The notes: generated by a model not told the origin, from the sequence alone. Positions 25,138 through 34,497 are shown, counted from the first letter of the stretch. The stretch is 64,000 nt of DNA from Planctomycetota bacterium (GCA_023432465.1 JAEYUO010000032.1:33536-97535); one strand, 5' to 3'. Numbers and translations: made by a program.

Positions 25138-27276
25138 GTGCTGAGCAACAAGACCGGAGCCTTGGGCCTCGCCGTCGCTGCGGCTGCGGTGTGCTCATTG
25201 AACGTCGCGGTGGTGCACGCGGGTGGCTCGTCGGAGCAGTCGGTGCTGATCATCGACCCGACCGACCCCGCCTCAATTGAGGTGGGGCACCATTACGCCG
25301 CCGCGCGGAACATCCCGGCATCGAACATCGTGTACATGCCGCCGGGTGCGACGGACTTCACACAGTTCGGAACAACGCTTGATGCGCTTCTGGGCGAACT
25401 CGCTGTGCGCGGTGTCGAGCACAACATCGATCTGGTCGTTATTGCGCCTGCCGCCCAGTTTCGGGTTGCAGCGCCGGGCCTGATCTCCGACAGTTGCTTT
25501 CCGGTGAGCAACTTCAGCCTCACCGGGTGCTACTCCATGGCGTTCGTGCGATCGGAAGTGCTCTCGGGCACGCTGAACAGCCAGCATCCCAATCGCTACT
25601 TCTCGACCGCGTATTCGACGTTCACGCTCGACAGCCAGCTGCCGTACTTTGGCGGAACCCCGTCGGGCAATGCGGGTGCGAGGAAGTACCTCGCGGCGGG
25701 CATGCTGGGCTACACCGGGGAGCGTGGCAACACGGTGCAGGAACTCAAGGCGATGATCGACCGCTCGGTCGCGGCCGATGGAACCAGGCCGGCGGCGAAC
25801 TTCTACTTCATGTCCACGACGGATGTCGCGCGGAATGTCCGCAGCCCTCAGTTTGCCACGGTCGTCACCACGATCAACAACAGTCTTGGGGGTACGGCAT
25901 CAACGCTCAGCGGCGTGCTGCCGCCCGCTGCGCCGTCGGTGATGGGGGTGATGACCGGGATCGCCGACTTTGACTGGAGTTCCTCGGGATCGACGATTCT
26001 GCCCGGCGCGTTCTGCGACCACCTGACCAGCTACGGCGCGACGTTCACCGTCGCCGACCAGACCAAGGTAAGCGCGTGGATTCGTGCGGGCGCGAGCGCC
26101 TCTGCGGGCGCGATCGAGGAACCGTGCAACTACCCGGGGAAGTTCCCGCATGCGAGGATTCATGCGTACTACCGCCAGGGCATGGCGATCGGCGAGGCGT
26201 ATCTTCGGAGCCTTGAGTATCTGCCGTTTCAGGGGCTGCTTTATGGCGACCCGCTTACCCGCGCCTATGCGTGGCCGCCGAACCTCACCGTCAGCGGCGT
26301 GCCCACCGGCCCGGTGGTCGGCCAGTTCGTCATCAACCCGGTTTCGTCGGCGACCCTGAGCGGGCGGAATATCGACAGGACCGAGCTGTTCATCGACGGA
26401 GTGAGCCAGGGCACGGTCCAGCCCGGTGGCACGTTTATGGTGAACACGCACCTGCTTGATGACGGTTGGCACGAGGTCCGCATCTTGACCTGGGACAACT
26501 CGCAGGCGCGGCACACACGGTCGTGGAGCGGTTCCATCCTCGTTGCCAATGACGGCCTGCAGGCGGCCATGACTCCTCCGACAAACCTGAGTCCCGCGCT
26601 CAACGATGCCGTGGTGTTCGGACTCTCGGCGCCGGGTTCCGGGCTGCGAGAGCTTCGACTGCTGGCCAATGGCCGCGTGGTCGCAAGCCGGTCGACGAAC
26701 GGTCCGGTTACGCTCTTTGGCCGAAACCTCGGGCCGGGCCGCGTCAAGGTGCAGTGCGAGGCGGTGTTCAACGGCAACTATGTCTCGCGCAGCGAGCCGG
26801 TGGAGCTGAACATTGCCGCCGAGGGTTCCCCGCCCGCGGCGATGGCGCCGGTGGCACACAGCTACCTGAAGCGGATGAAGCGCAACCGCGGCGCGGTGGT
26901 GGAGCTTCCCGCGGCGTACGCCGACCAGCTCGGCGGGGCGACATTCCAGCTTGTGTCACCTGCTTCGAATGCCTCGGTATCGCTCTCTGGTTCGTCCGCG
27001 TTGGTCATTCCCGGGCCGAACATTTCCGGCAACGACACGTTCCAGTTCCGGGTGATCACGCCCTCAGGCACATCGAACACCGCCACGGTCACGCTGTGGT
27101 ACGCGTGCGAGGCGGACTTTGACGGGAACGGAGCGGCCGGAGTCCCGGACATCTTCGCGTTCCTGAGCGCGTGGTTTGCCGGCAACCCCGTGGCGGACTT
27201 TGACAACAGCGGGGGGGCTCCGAGTGTCCCGGATATCTTCGCATTCCTCAGCGCGTGGTTTGCCGGTTGCCAGTGA
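25138..27276 (+). CDS. TIGR03790-family secreted protein with GC-type dockerin
   Basis: A 712-residue exported protein. The N-terminal region (SVLIIDPTDPAS, then HYAAARNIPASNIVYM) resembles the TIGR03790 family of planctomycete/verrucomicrobial proteins of unknown function, extending to about residue 400. A beta-rich Ig-like region follows, then a dockerin pair (GVPDIFAFLSAWFAG twice) ending AGCQ. The start is placed at GTG 25138, which has CAGGAG 7 nt upstream and gives a clean signal peptide (VCSLNVAVVHAG); the longer frame from ATG 25036 would put 34 extra residues before it. Confidence 0.85.
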   Translation: MLSNKTGALGLAVAAAAVCSLNVAVVHAGGSSEQSVLIIDPTDPASIEVGHHYAAARNIPASNIVYMPPGATDFTQFGTTLDALLGELAVRGVEHNIDLVVIAPAAQFRVAAPGLISDSCFPVSNFSLTGCYSMAFVRSEVLSGTLNSQHPNRYFSTAYSTFTLDSQLPYFGGTPSGNAGARKYLAAGMLGYTGERGNTVQELKAMIDRSVAADGTRPAANFYFMSTTDVARNVRSPQFATVVTTINNSLGGTASTLSGVLPPAAPSVMGVMTGIADFDWSSSGSTILPGAFCDHLTSYGATFTVADQTKVSAWIRAGASASAGAIEEPCNYPGKFPHARIHAYYRQGMAIGEAYLRSLEYLPFQGLLYGDPLTRAYAWPPNLTVSGVPTGPVVGQFVINPVSSATLSGRNIDRTELFIDGVSQGTVQPGGTFMVNTHLLDDGWHEVRILTWDNSQARHTRSWSGSILVANDGLQAAMTPPTNLSPALNDAVVFGLSAPGSGLRELRLLANGRVVASRSTNGPVTLFGRNLGPGRVKVQCEAVFNGNYVSRSEPVELNIAAEGSPPAAMAPVAHSYLKRMKRNRGAVVELPAAYADQLGGATFQLVSPASNASVSLSGSSALVIPGPNISGNDTFQFRVITPSGTSNTATVTLWYACEADFDGNGAAGVPDIFAFLSAWFAGNPVADFDNSGGAPSVPDIFAFLSAWFAGCQ

Positions 27277-27294
27277 CTTCGTCCATCCGCGGAG

Positions 27295-28476
27295 TCAGAC
27301 CAGCACAATGTCGTTCTGGATGCAGCTTGTGACGATCGGTCCGCGCGCCGGGTCGACGTAGACGTCAATCTCATTGCGGCAGCCGAAACGGCCGTCGAGG
27401 TACACCCCGGGCTCGATCGTGAACCCGGTGCCGGGCAGCATGCGCCGCGTATCGCGAGTCTCCAGGTTGTCGAGGTTCATCCCGAGCCCGTGGACTCTTG
27501 CGCCGGGAGAGAGGCTGTGCCCCGTGCGATGCTTGATGTACGCGCCGTAGCCAAGGCGTTCGAGGGTCTGATGCGCGGCATCATCGAGTTGCCAGCCCTC
27601 GACTCCGCCGGACTTCCAACCCTCCGCAGCGCGGGCGAGGGACGCATCGCGCGCCGCCCGGACGGCATCGAACACCTTTCGATGCTCGTCGGAGGGGCGC
27701 TCGCCGGCGAACGCCGTCCAGGTAATGTCGGCGTAGATGTTCTCATCTCCGGGTGATCGCGCCCACAAATCCAGCAGGATCCAGTCGCCGCGGCGGATCT
27801 CGACGGGCCTTGAACCATCGGGCTCGTAGTGGGGGTCTGCCGAGTTCGCATTCACCGCGACGATCGGTCCGTCGGGCCACTCAAGGCCCTCGGCCTTGAA
27901 GCGCGTACGGATGAAGTCCGCCGCCTCGTGCTCGCGGATGCTCCGGCCGGACTTCAGCCGGTCGCGGATCAACGCGAACGCCGCGTCTTTGATGCCCGCG
28001 ACTGTGCAAGAAACTTCCGCGTGACGTTTGACCGCGCTGGCGGACCAGCACGCGATGCTCGCCTGGATGAGATCCGCGGAAGAGACGACCTCCGCGCCGA
28101 CAGCGCGGACAAGCTCGATCGTTCCGGCATCCACGGTGCCGACGACCGGAAGGGCATTGCCGGGCGAATACTCCATCGCGATCCGCCGCGTGCCTGCGAG
28201 CGTCTGGCCCAGCCAGTCGTGGAGTTGCCGCCAGGAGACGAAGATGTCCCGGGCAATACCCGCCCGCTCGACATCCTCAAACTGTTGGGCATCCAAGGCC
28301 TGAACCAGCAGACGCGGCTGGCCCCGCGCCGGGATGAACAACGCGGTTCTCCGGGTGGTGACCCGCTTGCCCGGCAGAAGCAGCCCCAGGACCGCGTTGC
28401 TGCCGCGAAAATCGAACACGAGCCATCCGTCGATCCGAAGCTCCTGCATCAGCGCCTGTGCGGGTGCAAAGTCCAT
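27295..28476 (-). CDS. M24-family metallopeptidase (Xaa-Pro aminopeptidase-like)
   Basis: A 393-residue cytoplasmic-looking protein: a creatinase-type N-terminal domain (about 1-150) and a pita-bread C-terminal domain. The five metal ligands of M24 are visible: Asp in LLDLWAR, Asp in YADITWT, His in IKHRTGHSL, Glu in FTIEPGVY and Glu in CRNEIDVYV. It should bind two metal ions and hydrolyse an N-terminal residue, often before proline. A strong AGGAGG precedes the ATG. Confidence 0.92.
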   Translation of the reverse strand: MDFAPAQALMQELRIDGWLVFDFRGSNAVLGLLLPGKRVTTRRTALFIPARGQPRLLVQALDAQQFEDVERAGIARDIFVSWRQLHDWLGQTLAGTRRIAMEYSPGNALPVVGTVDAGTIELVRAVGAEVVSSADLIQASIACWSASAVKRHAEVSCTVAGIKDAAFALIRDRLKSGRSIREHEAADFIRTRFKAEGLEWPDGPIVAVNANSADPHYEPDGSRPVEIRRGDWILLDLWARSPGDENIYADITWTAFAGERPSDEHRKVFDAVRAARDASLARAAEGWKSGGVEGWQLDDAAHQTLERLGYGAYIKHRTGHSLSPGARVHGLGMNLDNLETRDTRRMLPGTGFTIEPGVYLDGRFGCRNEIDVYVDPARGPIVTSCIQNDIVLV

Positions 28477-28601
28477 TCCAAGGCCTCCTGAGAGCGGCCC
28501 GGCAGGGGGGCGAAACCCGGCCCGCCCGGTGCCGAAGGCAGAGAATAGTCCGCGGAGGCCCGGTGCTGAATCGAACTCCGGGGTTCTTCGAATATGATGG
28601 G

Positions 28602-29732
28602 ATGATGTCGGGCGGGAAAAGCTGGGAGCGTTCCGAGATGATCGCCAATGGCCAGTTTGCAGCGGAGATGCTCTCGGCGAGCGCGCACGGACTTGCCTCC
28701 ATAACGGCCGACCGACTGATCAGCCGGCGGCCGCAGGTCCTTGCGCGCTATGGCTCGGATGCGCGGAGCGCGTGGCGTGACAGCACGCTGACTCGGATCG
28801 GGTATCTGGTCGCCGCGATGAGCACCGGGACGCCGGCGGTGCTGGCCGAGCAGCTTTCCTGGGCGCGCACCGCCCACGAGGCCCGGGGCGGTCCGGATGC
28901 AGCGGCCGACTTCGACGAGGCCATGCGTCTGCTTGCTCAGGTCTTGCGTGAAGAACTGCCCGGCGATCCCGGAAACCTCGCGGCTCAGTATGTGGAACTC
29001 GGGCTCGCCCCGCAGGCGATGCCGCGGAATGAGGCGGTCCTGGCAACACCTCAGCGGCGGCTTGTCGCGGACTTCCTGCTCTCGATCCTGGAAGGCGACC
29101 GACGCAAGGCCAGCCGGATCGTGCTGGACGCCGTGCAGCCGCGGGGCGACCGGTCCGCGCTCACGGTTCGCCAGGTGTATCTCGATGTCCTGATTCCAGC
29201 GCAGATCGAACTGGGCCGGATGTGGCACATCAACGAGATCGGCGTCGCGGAGGAGCACTTCGCCACCGCGACGACCCAGCTCATCATGTCGCAGCTCTAC
29301 AGTCACCTCCCGCAGGGCCCTTCCAACGGCAAGGTCGTTGTCGCGGCCTCGGTGGAGGGCAATGCCCACGATGTGGGAGTTCGCATGCTCGCGGACCTGC
29401 TCGAATCCGAAGGCTGGAGAGCGGTGTATCTTGGGGCCAGCGTTCCCGGAGGCGACCTCGCCAGCTCGGTGGATCGTTACCGGGCGGACCTGGTCGCGCT
29501 GTCGGCGGGGCTGGGGAGTCAGCTTCCGGCTCTCGCCAGCGCGGTTGAGAGCATCAGGTCGCTGCCGCGGCCTGTGAAGGTGCTGGTGGGTGGCGGCGCC
29601 TTCCTTGGAGTCGATCCGCGGGCAGCGGGCGGCGAGGATCCGCTCTGGCGGCGAATCGGCGCGGATGGCTTCGCGGCGGATCTCGATGGAGCGGTGGCTC
29701 AGGCTGGACGGCTTGTCGCCCGCACACCTTGA
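28602..29732 (+). CDS. Cobalamin-binding protein of CarH/LitR sensor type, no DNA-binding domain
   Basis: A 376-residue protein. Residues about 150-235 match the helical B12-cap domain, including the W-x9-EH signature (W208, E218, H219) known from light-sensing CarH. Residues 243-370 form a Rossmann B12-binding domain with NAHDVG (H256 as likely cobalt ligand; the usual DxHxxG has Asp where this has Asn). The N-terminal 145 residues are helical, do not resemble a MerR domain, and I cannot assign them. The start could instead be ATG 28641, with GGAG upstream. It probably senses light or cobalamin state through a partner. Confidence 0.88.
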   Translation: MMSGGKSWERSEMIANGQFAAEMLSASAHGLASITADRLISRRPQVLARYGSDARSAWRDSTLTRIGYLVAAMSTGTPAVLAEQLSWARTAHEARGGPDAAADFDEAMRLLAQVLREELPGDPGNLAAQYVELGLAPQAMPRNEAVLATPQRRLVADFLLSILEGDRRKASRIVLDAVQPRGDRSALTVRQVYLDVLIPAQIELGRMWHINEIGVAEEHFATATTQLIMSQLYSHLPQGPSNGKVVVAASVEGNAHDVGVRMLADLLESEGWRAVYLGASVPGGDLASSVDRYRADLVALSAGLGSQLPALASAVESIRSLPRPVKVLVGGGAFLGVDPRAAGGEDPLWRRIGADGFAADLDGAVAQAGRLVARTP

Positions 29733-29755
29733 GACGGTGGCTGGTCCACCTACGA

Positions 29756-29784
29756 CAACAGGCCGCGATGAACGCGGCCTGTTG
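29756..29784. terminator. Bidirectional hairpin terminator
   Basis: CAACAGGCCGCG, ATGAA loop, CGCGGCCTGTTG: a perfect 12-bp stem between the convergent B12-sensor and PEP-CTERM-like genes. Confidence 0.65.
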
Positions 29785-29813
29785 CGAGTGACGAGATTGT
29801 TGATCGACCGCGA

Positions 29814-30410
29814 TCAGGCGCGGCGGCGGCGGGCGATGGCGAGGCCGCCGAGGGCCAACGCCGCGAGGCTGCCGGGGGCGGGCACGGCTGAAGAGGTGAA
29901 CGAGGCGGTCGCCTGATATCCGGTGGCCGTGGCCACGGGGTTGGCGAAGCTGAACGCGAACGCTTCCTGCGTAAACGTCTCCCCGCCGAGAATCGGGCCG
30001 GAGAAGGTCACGTCGTTGCCCTGGAACTCGCTGGCACCGAAGCCGAACGAGCTTGAGAGAAGACCACCGGAGAAGGTGATCGTCATCAGCGGGTTGTTGG
30101 CGCTGTCCCAGAAGTCGATCTGTCCGCCGCCGAGCACGGCGAACGGAAGCGGGCTCAGGAGCGACACCGCGGTCATGGTGAAGCGGGCATCGGCGAAGTT
30201 GGGCGCCGCGAGGCCGGGTGTCTCGAGCGTCAGCCCGGGTGCGAGCCAGCCGCCGGTCAGCAGGCCGGTAGAGGAGTTGACCTCAAACAGCGGGGTGTCA
30301 GGGCCCATCGCCGGATCCGCGAACGTCACGATCGTGGCGGCGTTGGCCGAAGCGGTGACACCGGCGGCGGCGATGGCCGCGAAAACTGCATAGTTGAACG
30401 AACGCATCAT
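29814..30410 (-). CDS. PEP-CTERM-like exported protein
   Basis: A 198-residue exported protein: signal peptide about 1-24 (ends ANAA), a beta-rich body, and a C-terminal sorting tail with VPAPGS, a hydrophobic helix and ARRRRA. This resembles the PEP-CTERM signal processed by exosortase, in the PAPG form seen in planctomycetes. No exosortase is encoded in the window. A GGGGAG ribosome site lies about 8 nt upstream. Function unknown. Confidence 0.82.
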   Translation of the reverse strand: MMRSFNYAVFAAIAAAGVTASANAATIVTFADPAMGPDTPLFEVNSSTGLLTGGWLAPGLTLETPGLAAPNFADARFTMTAVSLLSPLPFAVLGGGQIDFWDSANNPLMTITFSGGLLSSSFGFGASEFQGNDVTFSGPILGGETFTQEAFAFSFANPVATATGYQATASFTSSAVPAPGSLAALALGGLAIARRRRA

Positions 30411-30423
30411 GTCTTTGTCTCCC

Positions 30424-30438
30424 CGGGAGTGCCTCCCG
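30424..30438 (-). other. Small hairpin next to the PEP-CTERM-like gene's ribosome site
   Basis: CGGGAG, 3-nt loop, CTCCCG: a 6-bp stem that partly overlaps the ribosome site region before the ATG at 30410. It could affect translation. Confidence 0.3.
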
Positions 30439-30591
30439 TGGAACTACCATGACCTATGCGTAAGTTTCTGCAATCAAAGGGGTTGTGATCTGCGGCGGAT
30501 TTCCGTTACCGGACGCGGAATGACCGCGATGCGCAGCGGAGATCGGCAGTTCTGCCTGTCTTGCCGTCGGTGTGTGTGGCGAGGACTGGTT

Positions 30592-31449
30592 TTATGGGAA
30601 CGGGATCGGCGGTCCGTCGGGCCGATAATCCAGGTCGTCCCATCGAGAGAGCGTAGTGATCTCTCGGGAATCGACCAGAACCGCGTGTCCGTCGAGGAAC
30701 ACGCCGTTGGCGCCGCGACCGTGCCGCTTGGGTGCGATCCGCTGCGATCCCTGTGGGGTCATGACACCGCCGGTGACGTTTGAGGCGTGGTGCATGTCGT
30801 ACGCGACCGCGACGGAATAGTTGGTCGCCCCCGCCGCGTACCAGTTGTTGGAGTGCACCTGCGTCGGATCGTCGGTGAAGCACGAGAGGTAGAGCGTGTC
30901 GTGCGGACGCAGGTACTTGCTCATCTGCGTGGGCCGCTTGGCGAAGTTGTTGATCACCCCCGGAGCGCGGAAGGAAATGCCGTTGTTCACGTAGTGGATG
31001 TTGTGCCGATCCTTCGGTCGGGCGGGGTCCAGGTAGTACTTCGCGTGGAGGTAGAGGTCTCCGATGCCCCCGTTCAGATCGACCTGCGGGTGCACGGTCG
31101 CCACGCGGTCATCCAGGAACGGGCGGAGCACGTATGCCCAGGGCGGGTACAACCGATTCGTGGGCGTGGGCGGCACCCGCGGTTCCGAGAACCCGCTCTC
31201 CCGCGGCGTGAACTCGCGATACGTGTCCGCGTACATCGTGAGCGCCAGGCCGATTTGTCGCTGGTTCGACAGGCACACCGCGGTCCGGGCGGCATCCCTC
31301 GCGCCCTTCATGGCGGGCAGCAGGAGCCCGATCAGCAGGGCGATCACGCCGATGACCACGAGCAACTCGATCAGTGTGAACCCGGCCGGCCGGACGGCCA
31401 CCCGGTCCGATCGGACCCGAAGCGTCGAGATGGCAAGGCCCTTCCCCAT
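30592..31449 (-). CDS. Pseudopilin with H-X9-DG motif (stand-alone)
   Basis: A 285-residue pseudopilin with a basic leader, the classic G/FTLIE cleavage motif, a hydrophobic helix (LLVVIGVIALLIGLLLP), and HGRGANGVFLDGHA as H-X9-DG motif near the C-terminus. Unlike the two module pseudopilins it has Gly before the cut and no kinase neighbours, and its body does not align closely with them. An ATG at 31512 would add 21 residues; 31449 is preferred because the leader length matches the other pseudopilins, although no strong ribosome site helps decide. Confidence 0.85.
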   Translation of the reverse strand: MGKGLAISTLRVRSDRVAVRPAGFTLIELLVVIGVIALLIGLLLPAMKGARDAARTAVCLSNQRQIGLALTMYADTYREFTPRESGFSEPRVPPTPTNRLYPPWAYVLRPFLDDRVATVHPQVDLNGGIGDLYLHAKYYLDPARPKDRHNIHYVNNGISFRAPGVINNFAKRPTQMSKYLRPHDTLYLSCFTDDPTQVHSNNWYAAGATNYSVAVAYDMHHASNVTGGVMTPQGSQRIAPKRHGRGANGVFLDGHAVLVDSREITTLSRWDDLDYRPDGPPIPFP

Positions 31450-31555
31450 GGCGTTCAGAATACTCCAATGTCGCCGGTTTGGGAAACTATCGCTTGCGGA
31501 GAGTCGAAACACATCGGACAGGTTCTAGAATCAGTCGGCTCGGGGAGATGTATCT

Positions 31556-31966
31556 GTGCAGCAGCAGGCGATTGGGAACTGCAAGGGTTCGGAACTGTGC
31601 ACACGCGGCATCCGCGTGCAGGTGATGCCATCATTTGTTCGGGATCAGTCGGACCCTTCCCAGAACCGGTATGTGTTCGCATACCGCGTCCGGGTGACCA
31701 ATGAGTCCCCGGAGACGATTCAGATCCTCTCAAGGGAGTGGCGGATCGTCGATGCGGACGGCGAGTTGAACATCGTGAAAGGGGAGGGCGTGGTCGGCCA
31801 GCAGCCCTTGATCCAGCCCGGTCAGACGTTCGAGTATTCCAGTTTCTGTCCCCTCACGACGCCATGGGGCACCATGGAGGGGTCGTATCTGGCGGAGACG
31901 GGACAAGGAGAGCAGGTTTCGCTCCCGATCGCCCGGTTCTTCCTGGTTGCGCCCGGGCTCGACTGA
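31556..31966 (+). CDS. apaG: ApaG-domain protein
   Basis: A 136-residue protein of the ApaG (DUF525) family: VFAYRVRVTNESPETIQIL, then REWRIVDADGE, GEGVVGQQP and SSFCPLTTPWGTMEGSY, matching the fibronectin-III-like fold throughout. The start is GTG at 31556 with GGGGAG about 8 nt upstream. Its role in bacteria is not settled. Divergent from the pseudopilin gene. Confidence 0.92.
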   Translation: MQQQAIGNCKGSELCTRGIRVQVMPSFVRDQSDPSQNRYVFAYRVRVTNESPETIQILSREWRIVDADGELNIVKGEGVVGQQPLIQPGQTFEYSSFCPLTTPWGTMEGSYLAETGQGEQVSLPIARFFLVAPGLD

Positions 31967-32040
31967 GCCCAAAAACCACCGGCCCGCTTTCCGCGAATCC
32001 ATGCCCAGCCCGACCCTGTACCCGGGCAGGAGCATTCCCT

Positions 32041-32526
32041 GTGCATGTGTATGAACTCCGAACGGAGATCCGCGTTCCCGGCCGCATCGACGAAGTGTTC
32101 GCGTTCTTTGCCGATGCCGGCAACCTCGAACTGCTCACGCCGCCCTGGTTGAAGTTCGAGATCATCACGCCGCGGCCGATCGAGATGCGCGTCGGCGCGC
32201 TCATCGACTATCGCATCTGGCTTCGCATCGTGCCGATGCGCTGGCGGACGAGGATCACCGCGTGGGAGCCGCCATTCCGGTTTGTCGATGAGCAGATCCG
32301 TGGGCCGTACCGCCAGTGGATCCACGAACACACGTTTGAACAGATCGGCGAGGAGGTCGCCATCCGCGACTGTGTTCGATATGCCGTGCCCGGCGGGCCG
32401 GGCATCGAACGCCTCGCGCACGCACTGTTTGTGAAACCCGACCTCAGGCGCATCTTCGGCTATCGCGTCGAAGCCATGAAGAGGCTTCTGCCCGAGCAGA
32501 CGACCGGCAAGATGGCGATGGTCTGA
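32041..32526 (+). CDS. SRPBCC (START-like) family protein
   Basis: A 161-residue protein with the helix-grip fold of cyclase/dehydrase-like SRPBCC proteins: VFAFFADAGNLELLTPPWL, IDYRIWLRIVPMRWRTRI, WEPPFRFVDEQIRGPYRQW and the terminal helix. These bind hydrophobic ligands or act as small ketide cyclase-like enzymes. The GTG start at 32041 has CAGGAG 8 nt upstream. It lies 74 bp after apaG, perhaps in one transcript. Confidence 0.88.
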   Translation: MHVYELRTEIRVPGRIDEVFAFFADAGNLELLTPPWLKFEIITPRPIEMRVGALIDYRIWLRIVPMRWRTRITAWEPPFRFVDEQIRGPYRQWIHEHTFEQIGEEVAIRDCVRYAVPGGPGIERLAHALFVKPDLRRIFGYRVEAMKRLLPEQTTGKMAMV

Positions 32527-32543
32527 GTCCTGCGATGAGGAAA

Positions 32544-32614
32544 GCGGGCGAAGGGATTCGAACCCTCGACGTACAGCTTGGAAGGCTGTCACTCTACCAC
32601 TGAGTTACGCCCGC
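32544..32614 (-). tRNA. tRNA-Gly (TCC)
   Basis: 71 nt. The acceptor GCGGGCG pairs with CGCCCGC, the anticodon loop CTTCCAA gives TCC, and the T-loop TTCGAATC is canonical. CCA is not encoded. Confidence 0.95.
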
Positions 32615-32658
32615 AGTATCGCCCATCGTAGCCCGTGTGCGGCCGCGTGGGTGCGTTT

Positions 32659-33255
32659 TCAGGAGCCCTTCCCGGCGGCTTCGAAGCCCGCAAGCACCGC
32701 CCGCCACTCGGGGTTCGCAGCCAGTTCCGCCGCGGCAAACGGCCGCCGCGGCGCGCTCCCCGGGCCAAGCGAGACCTGCCAGAAACCGACGTCGTGCCAG
32801 CGGTCAAACTTGTATCCCGCATCGCGCACATGCCCCGCGGGCCGAAAGCCCAGAGACTCGTGCAGCGCCGCACTCGCGGCGTTGGGCAGCGTCGCGCCCG
32901 CGATGGCGGTCCGGTACCCCTCAATCCGCAAGGCAGCCAGCAGGACGCCGCACAGCGTGCGTCCCACGCCCTTGCCGCGGCAGCGTTCATGCATGTACAC
33001 CGATGTCTCGGCCGTCCAGTCGTACGCCGCCCGTGCCCGGTACTGTGAGCCGTAGGCGTAGCCCGTCACGCCGCCGGCATCCTCGCTCACGATCCACGCC
33101 GAATGGGCCAGCGCCTTCTCGATGCGGGCCGCGATTTCGACGGCAGTGGGGGGGATGAGTTCAAACGAGATCGCTGTCTGTTCCACGATTGGGCGATAGA
33201 TGGCCAGGCAAGCCGCGGCGTCGTCGGCCGTGGCGAGACGAATGCGGGTTTGCAT
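32659..33255 (-). CDS. GNAT acetyltransferase, phosphinothricin/methionine N-acetyltransferase-like
   Basis: A 198-residue GNAT protein. TRIRLATADDAAACLAIY begins the fold; the acetyl-CoA loop is RCRGKGVGRTL; later GATLPNAASAALHESLGF and DVGFWQ match the PAT/MnaT subgroup that acetylates amino groups of methionine analogues or phosphinothricin. The frame is open upstream to 34716, but that is the complement of topoisomerase VI-A; ATG 33255 with GGAGGT upstream is right. The substrate is inferred only from the subgroup. Confidence 0.88.
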   Translation of the reverse strand: MQTRIRLATADDAAACLAIYRPIVEQTAISFELIPPTAVEIAARIEKALAHSAWIVSEDAGGVTGYAYGSQYRARAAYDWTAETSVYMHERCRGKGVGRTLCGVLLAALRIEGYRTAIAGATLPNAASAALHESLGFRPAGHVRDAGYKFDRWHDVGFWQVSLGPGSAPRRPFAAAELAANPEWRAVLAGFEAAGKGS

Positions 33256-33369
33256 GCGCACCTCCGAAGAGTTCTTCGGGCCCGAGTGTAGCGAGCCCTC
33301 CCGGGGGGCCGTCGCGCCGTACCATCGGGCCGGTTCACATCGCCACGCCCCAGGCAACGGAGTGCCACC

Positions 33370-34497
33370 ATGGCCAGAAGCAAGAGTGCGGCCGCCGCCG
33401 CTTCCAAACGCGACAAGGCGACCCTCGGCAAGATCGTCGAGCTCGCCGACCGAGTCTCCAAGTCCGCCTTTGCCGGGCGCGAGCCGAAGGTCGATATCCC
33501 CAGCCGCACGCGCTCCAACACCAACTGGAACAAGAAACGCGGCATCCTTGAGATGGGCGATGCGACCTCCGCTCGCGAGCTGTTCAACCTCAACCAGGCC
33601 AAGCAGTTCATGCAGACGATGTTGCATGCGAGCACGATCAAGGACCTGATCGAGGCGGACAAGACCAGCAGCCTCCGTGGCGTGTTCTACAAGGCCAAGC
33701 ACACCGTCGCCGGAACCAAGGAAAGCACTTTCGAGGATCAGGCCGAGTCCGACCCGATCCTCGAAGACCTTGAAGTCACGCTCGGTGTCCTGCGTGAAGA
33801 GCTGCACATTTTTGCTGAGAACCGCGGCGTGATGGCGGGCAACATCACCGTCATCGACGGTGGCGACACGATCGACTGCCGCGCCACCGGCCGCGGCGGC
33901 CACGGCATTCCCAGCATCGTCGAGCCCGAGGTCTTCGAGTTCGCCAAGTGCGAAGCCAAGTTCGTGCTCCATGTCGAAAAGGGCACGGTCTGGAACCGGT
34001 TCAACGAGGATCGCTTCTGGGAGAAGAACAACTGCATCCTGACGCATGGCGGCGGGCAGCCGCCCCGCGGCGTCCGGCGGCTGCTCCAGCGATTCAATCA
34101 GGAACTCAAGCTCCCGATCATCTGCCTGCTCGATTGTGACCCGTGGGGGCATTACATCTACAGCGTCATCAAGCAAGGCTCGATCTCGCTCGCATTCGAG
34201 TCGACGCGTCTGGCAATCCCCGAGGCCAAGTTCCTGGGTCTTCGCGCCAAGGACTACGTCGCCTGTAAACTCACCGATGCCGTCAAGATCGATCTCACCG
34301 ACAACGACATCAAGCGTGCCAAGGAAATCATGGCCTACCCATGGTTCGAGGGACACAAGGGGTGGCGCAAAGAGATCGAGCTCATGCTCTCCAATGGCTT
34401 CAAGATGGAAGTCGAAGCGATGATCAACAAGGGCATCTCGTACGTCACCGAGACGTACGTCCCCGAGCGACTGAAGGCGAAGGATTGGCTGGATTGA
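33370..34497 (+). CDS. top6A: DNA topoisomerase VI subunit A (Spo11 family)
   Basis: A 375-residue protein, typical for the family. The winged-helix domain contains SLRGVFYKAK with likely catalytic Y107 (compare RDIFY in yeast Spo11); the Toprim domain has E203 in HVEKGTVWNRF and LLDCDPWG with D255 and D257. HGGGQPPRGVRRLL and HYIYSVIKQGS are also family signatures. With subunit B it makes an ATP-driven type IIB enzyme that relaxes and decatenates DNA. No ATPase B subunit is present nearby: the upstream neighbour is a divergent GNAT gene and downstream is a lipoprotein. GGAG precedes the ATG by 7 nt. Confidence 0.93.
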   Translation: MARSKSAAAAASKRDKATLGKIVELADRVSKSAFAGREPKVDIPSRTRSNTNWNKKRGILEMGDATSARELFNLNQAKQFMQTMLHASTIKDLIEADKTSSLRGVFYKAKHTVAGTKESTFEDQAESDPILEDLEVTLGVLREELHIFAENRGVMAGNITVIDGGDTIDCRATGRGGHGIPSIVEPEVFEFAKCEAKFVLHVEKGTVWNRFNEDRFWEKNNCILTHGGGQPPRGVRRLLQRFNQELKLPIICLLDCDPWGHYIYSVIKQGSISLAFESTRLAIPEAKFLGLRAKDYVACKLTDAVKIDLTDNDIKRAKEIMAYPWFEGHKGWRKEIELMLSNGFKMEVEAMINKGISYVTETYVPERLKAKDWLD

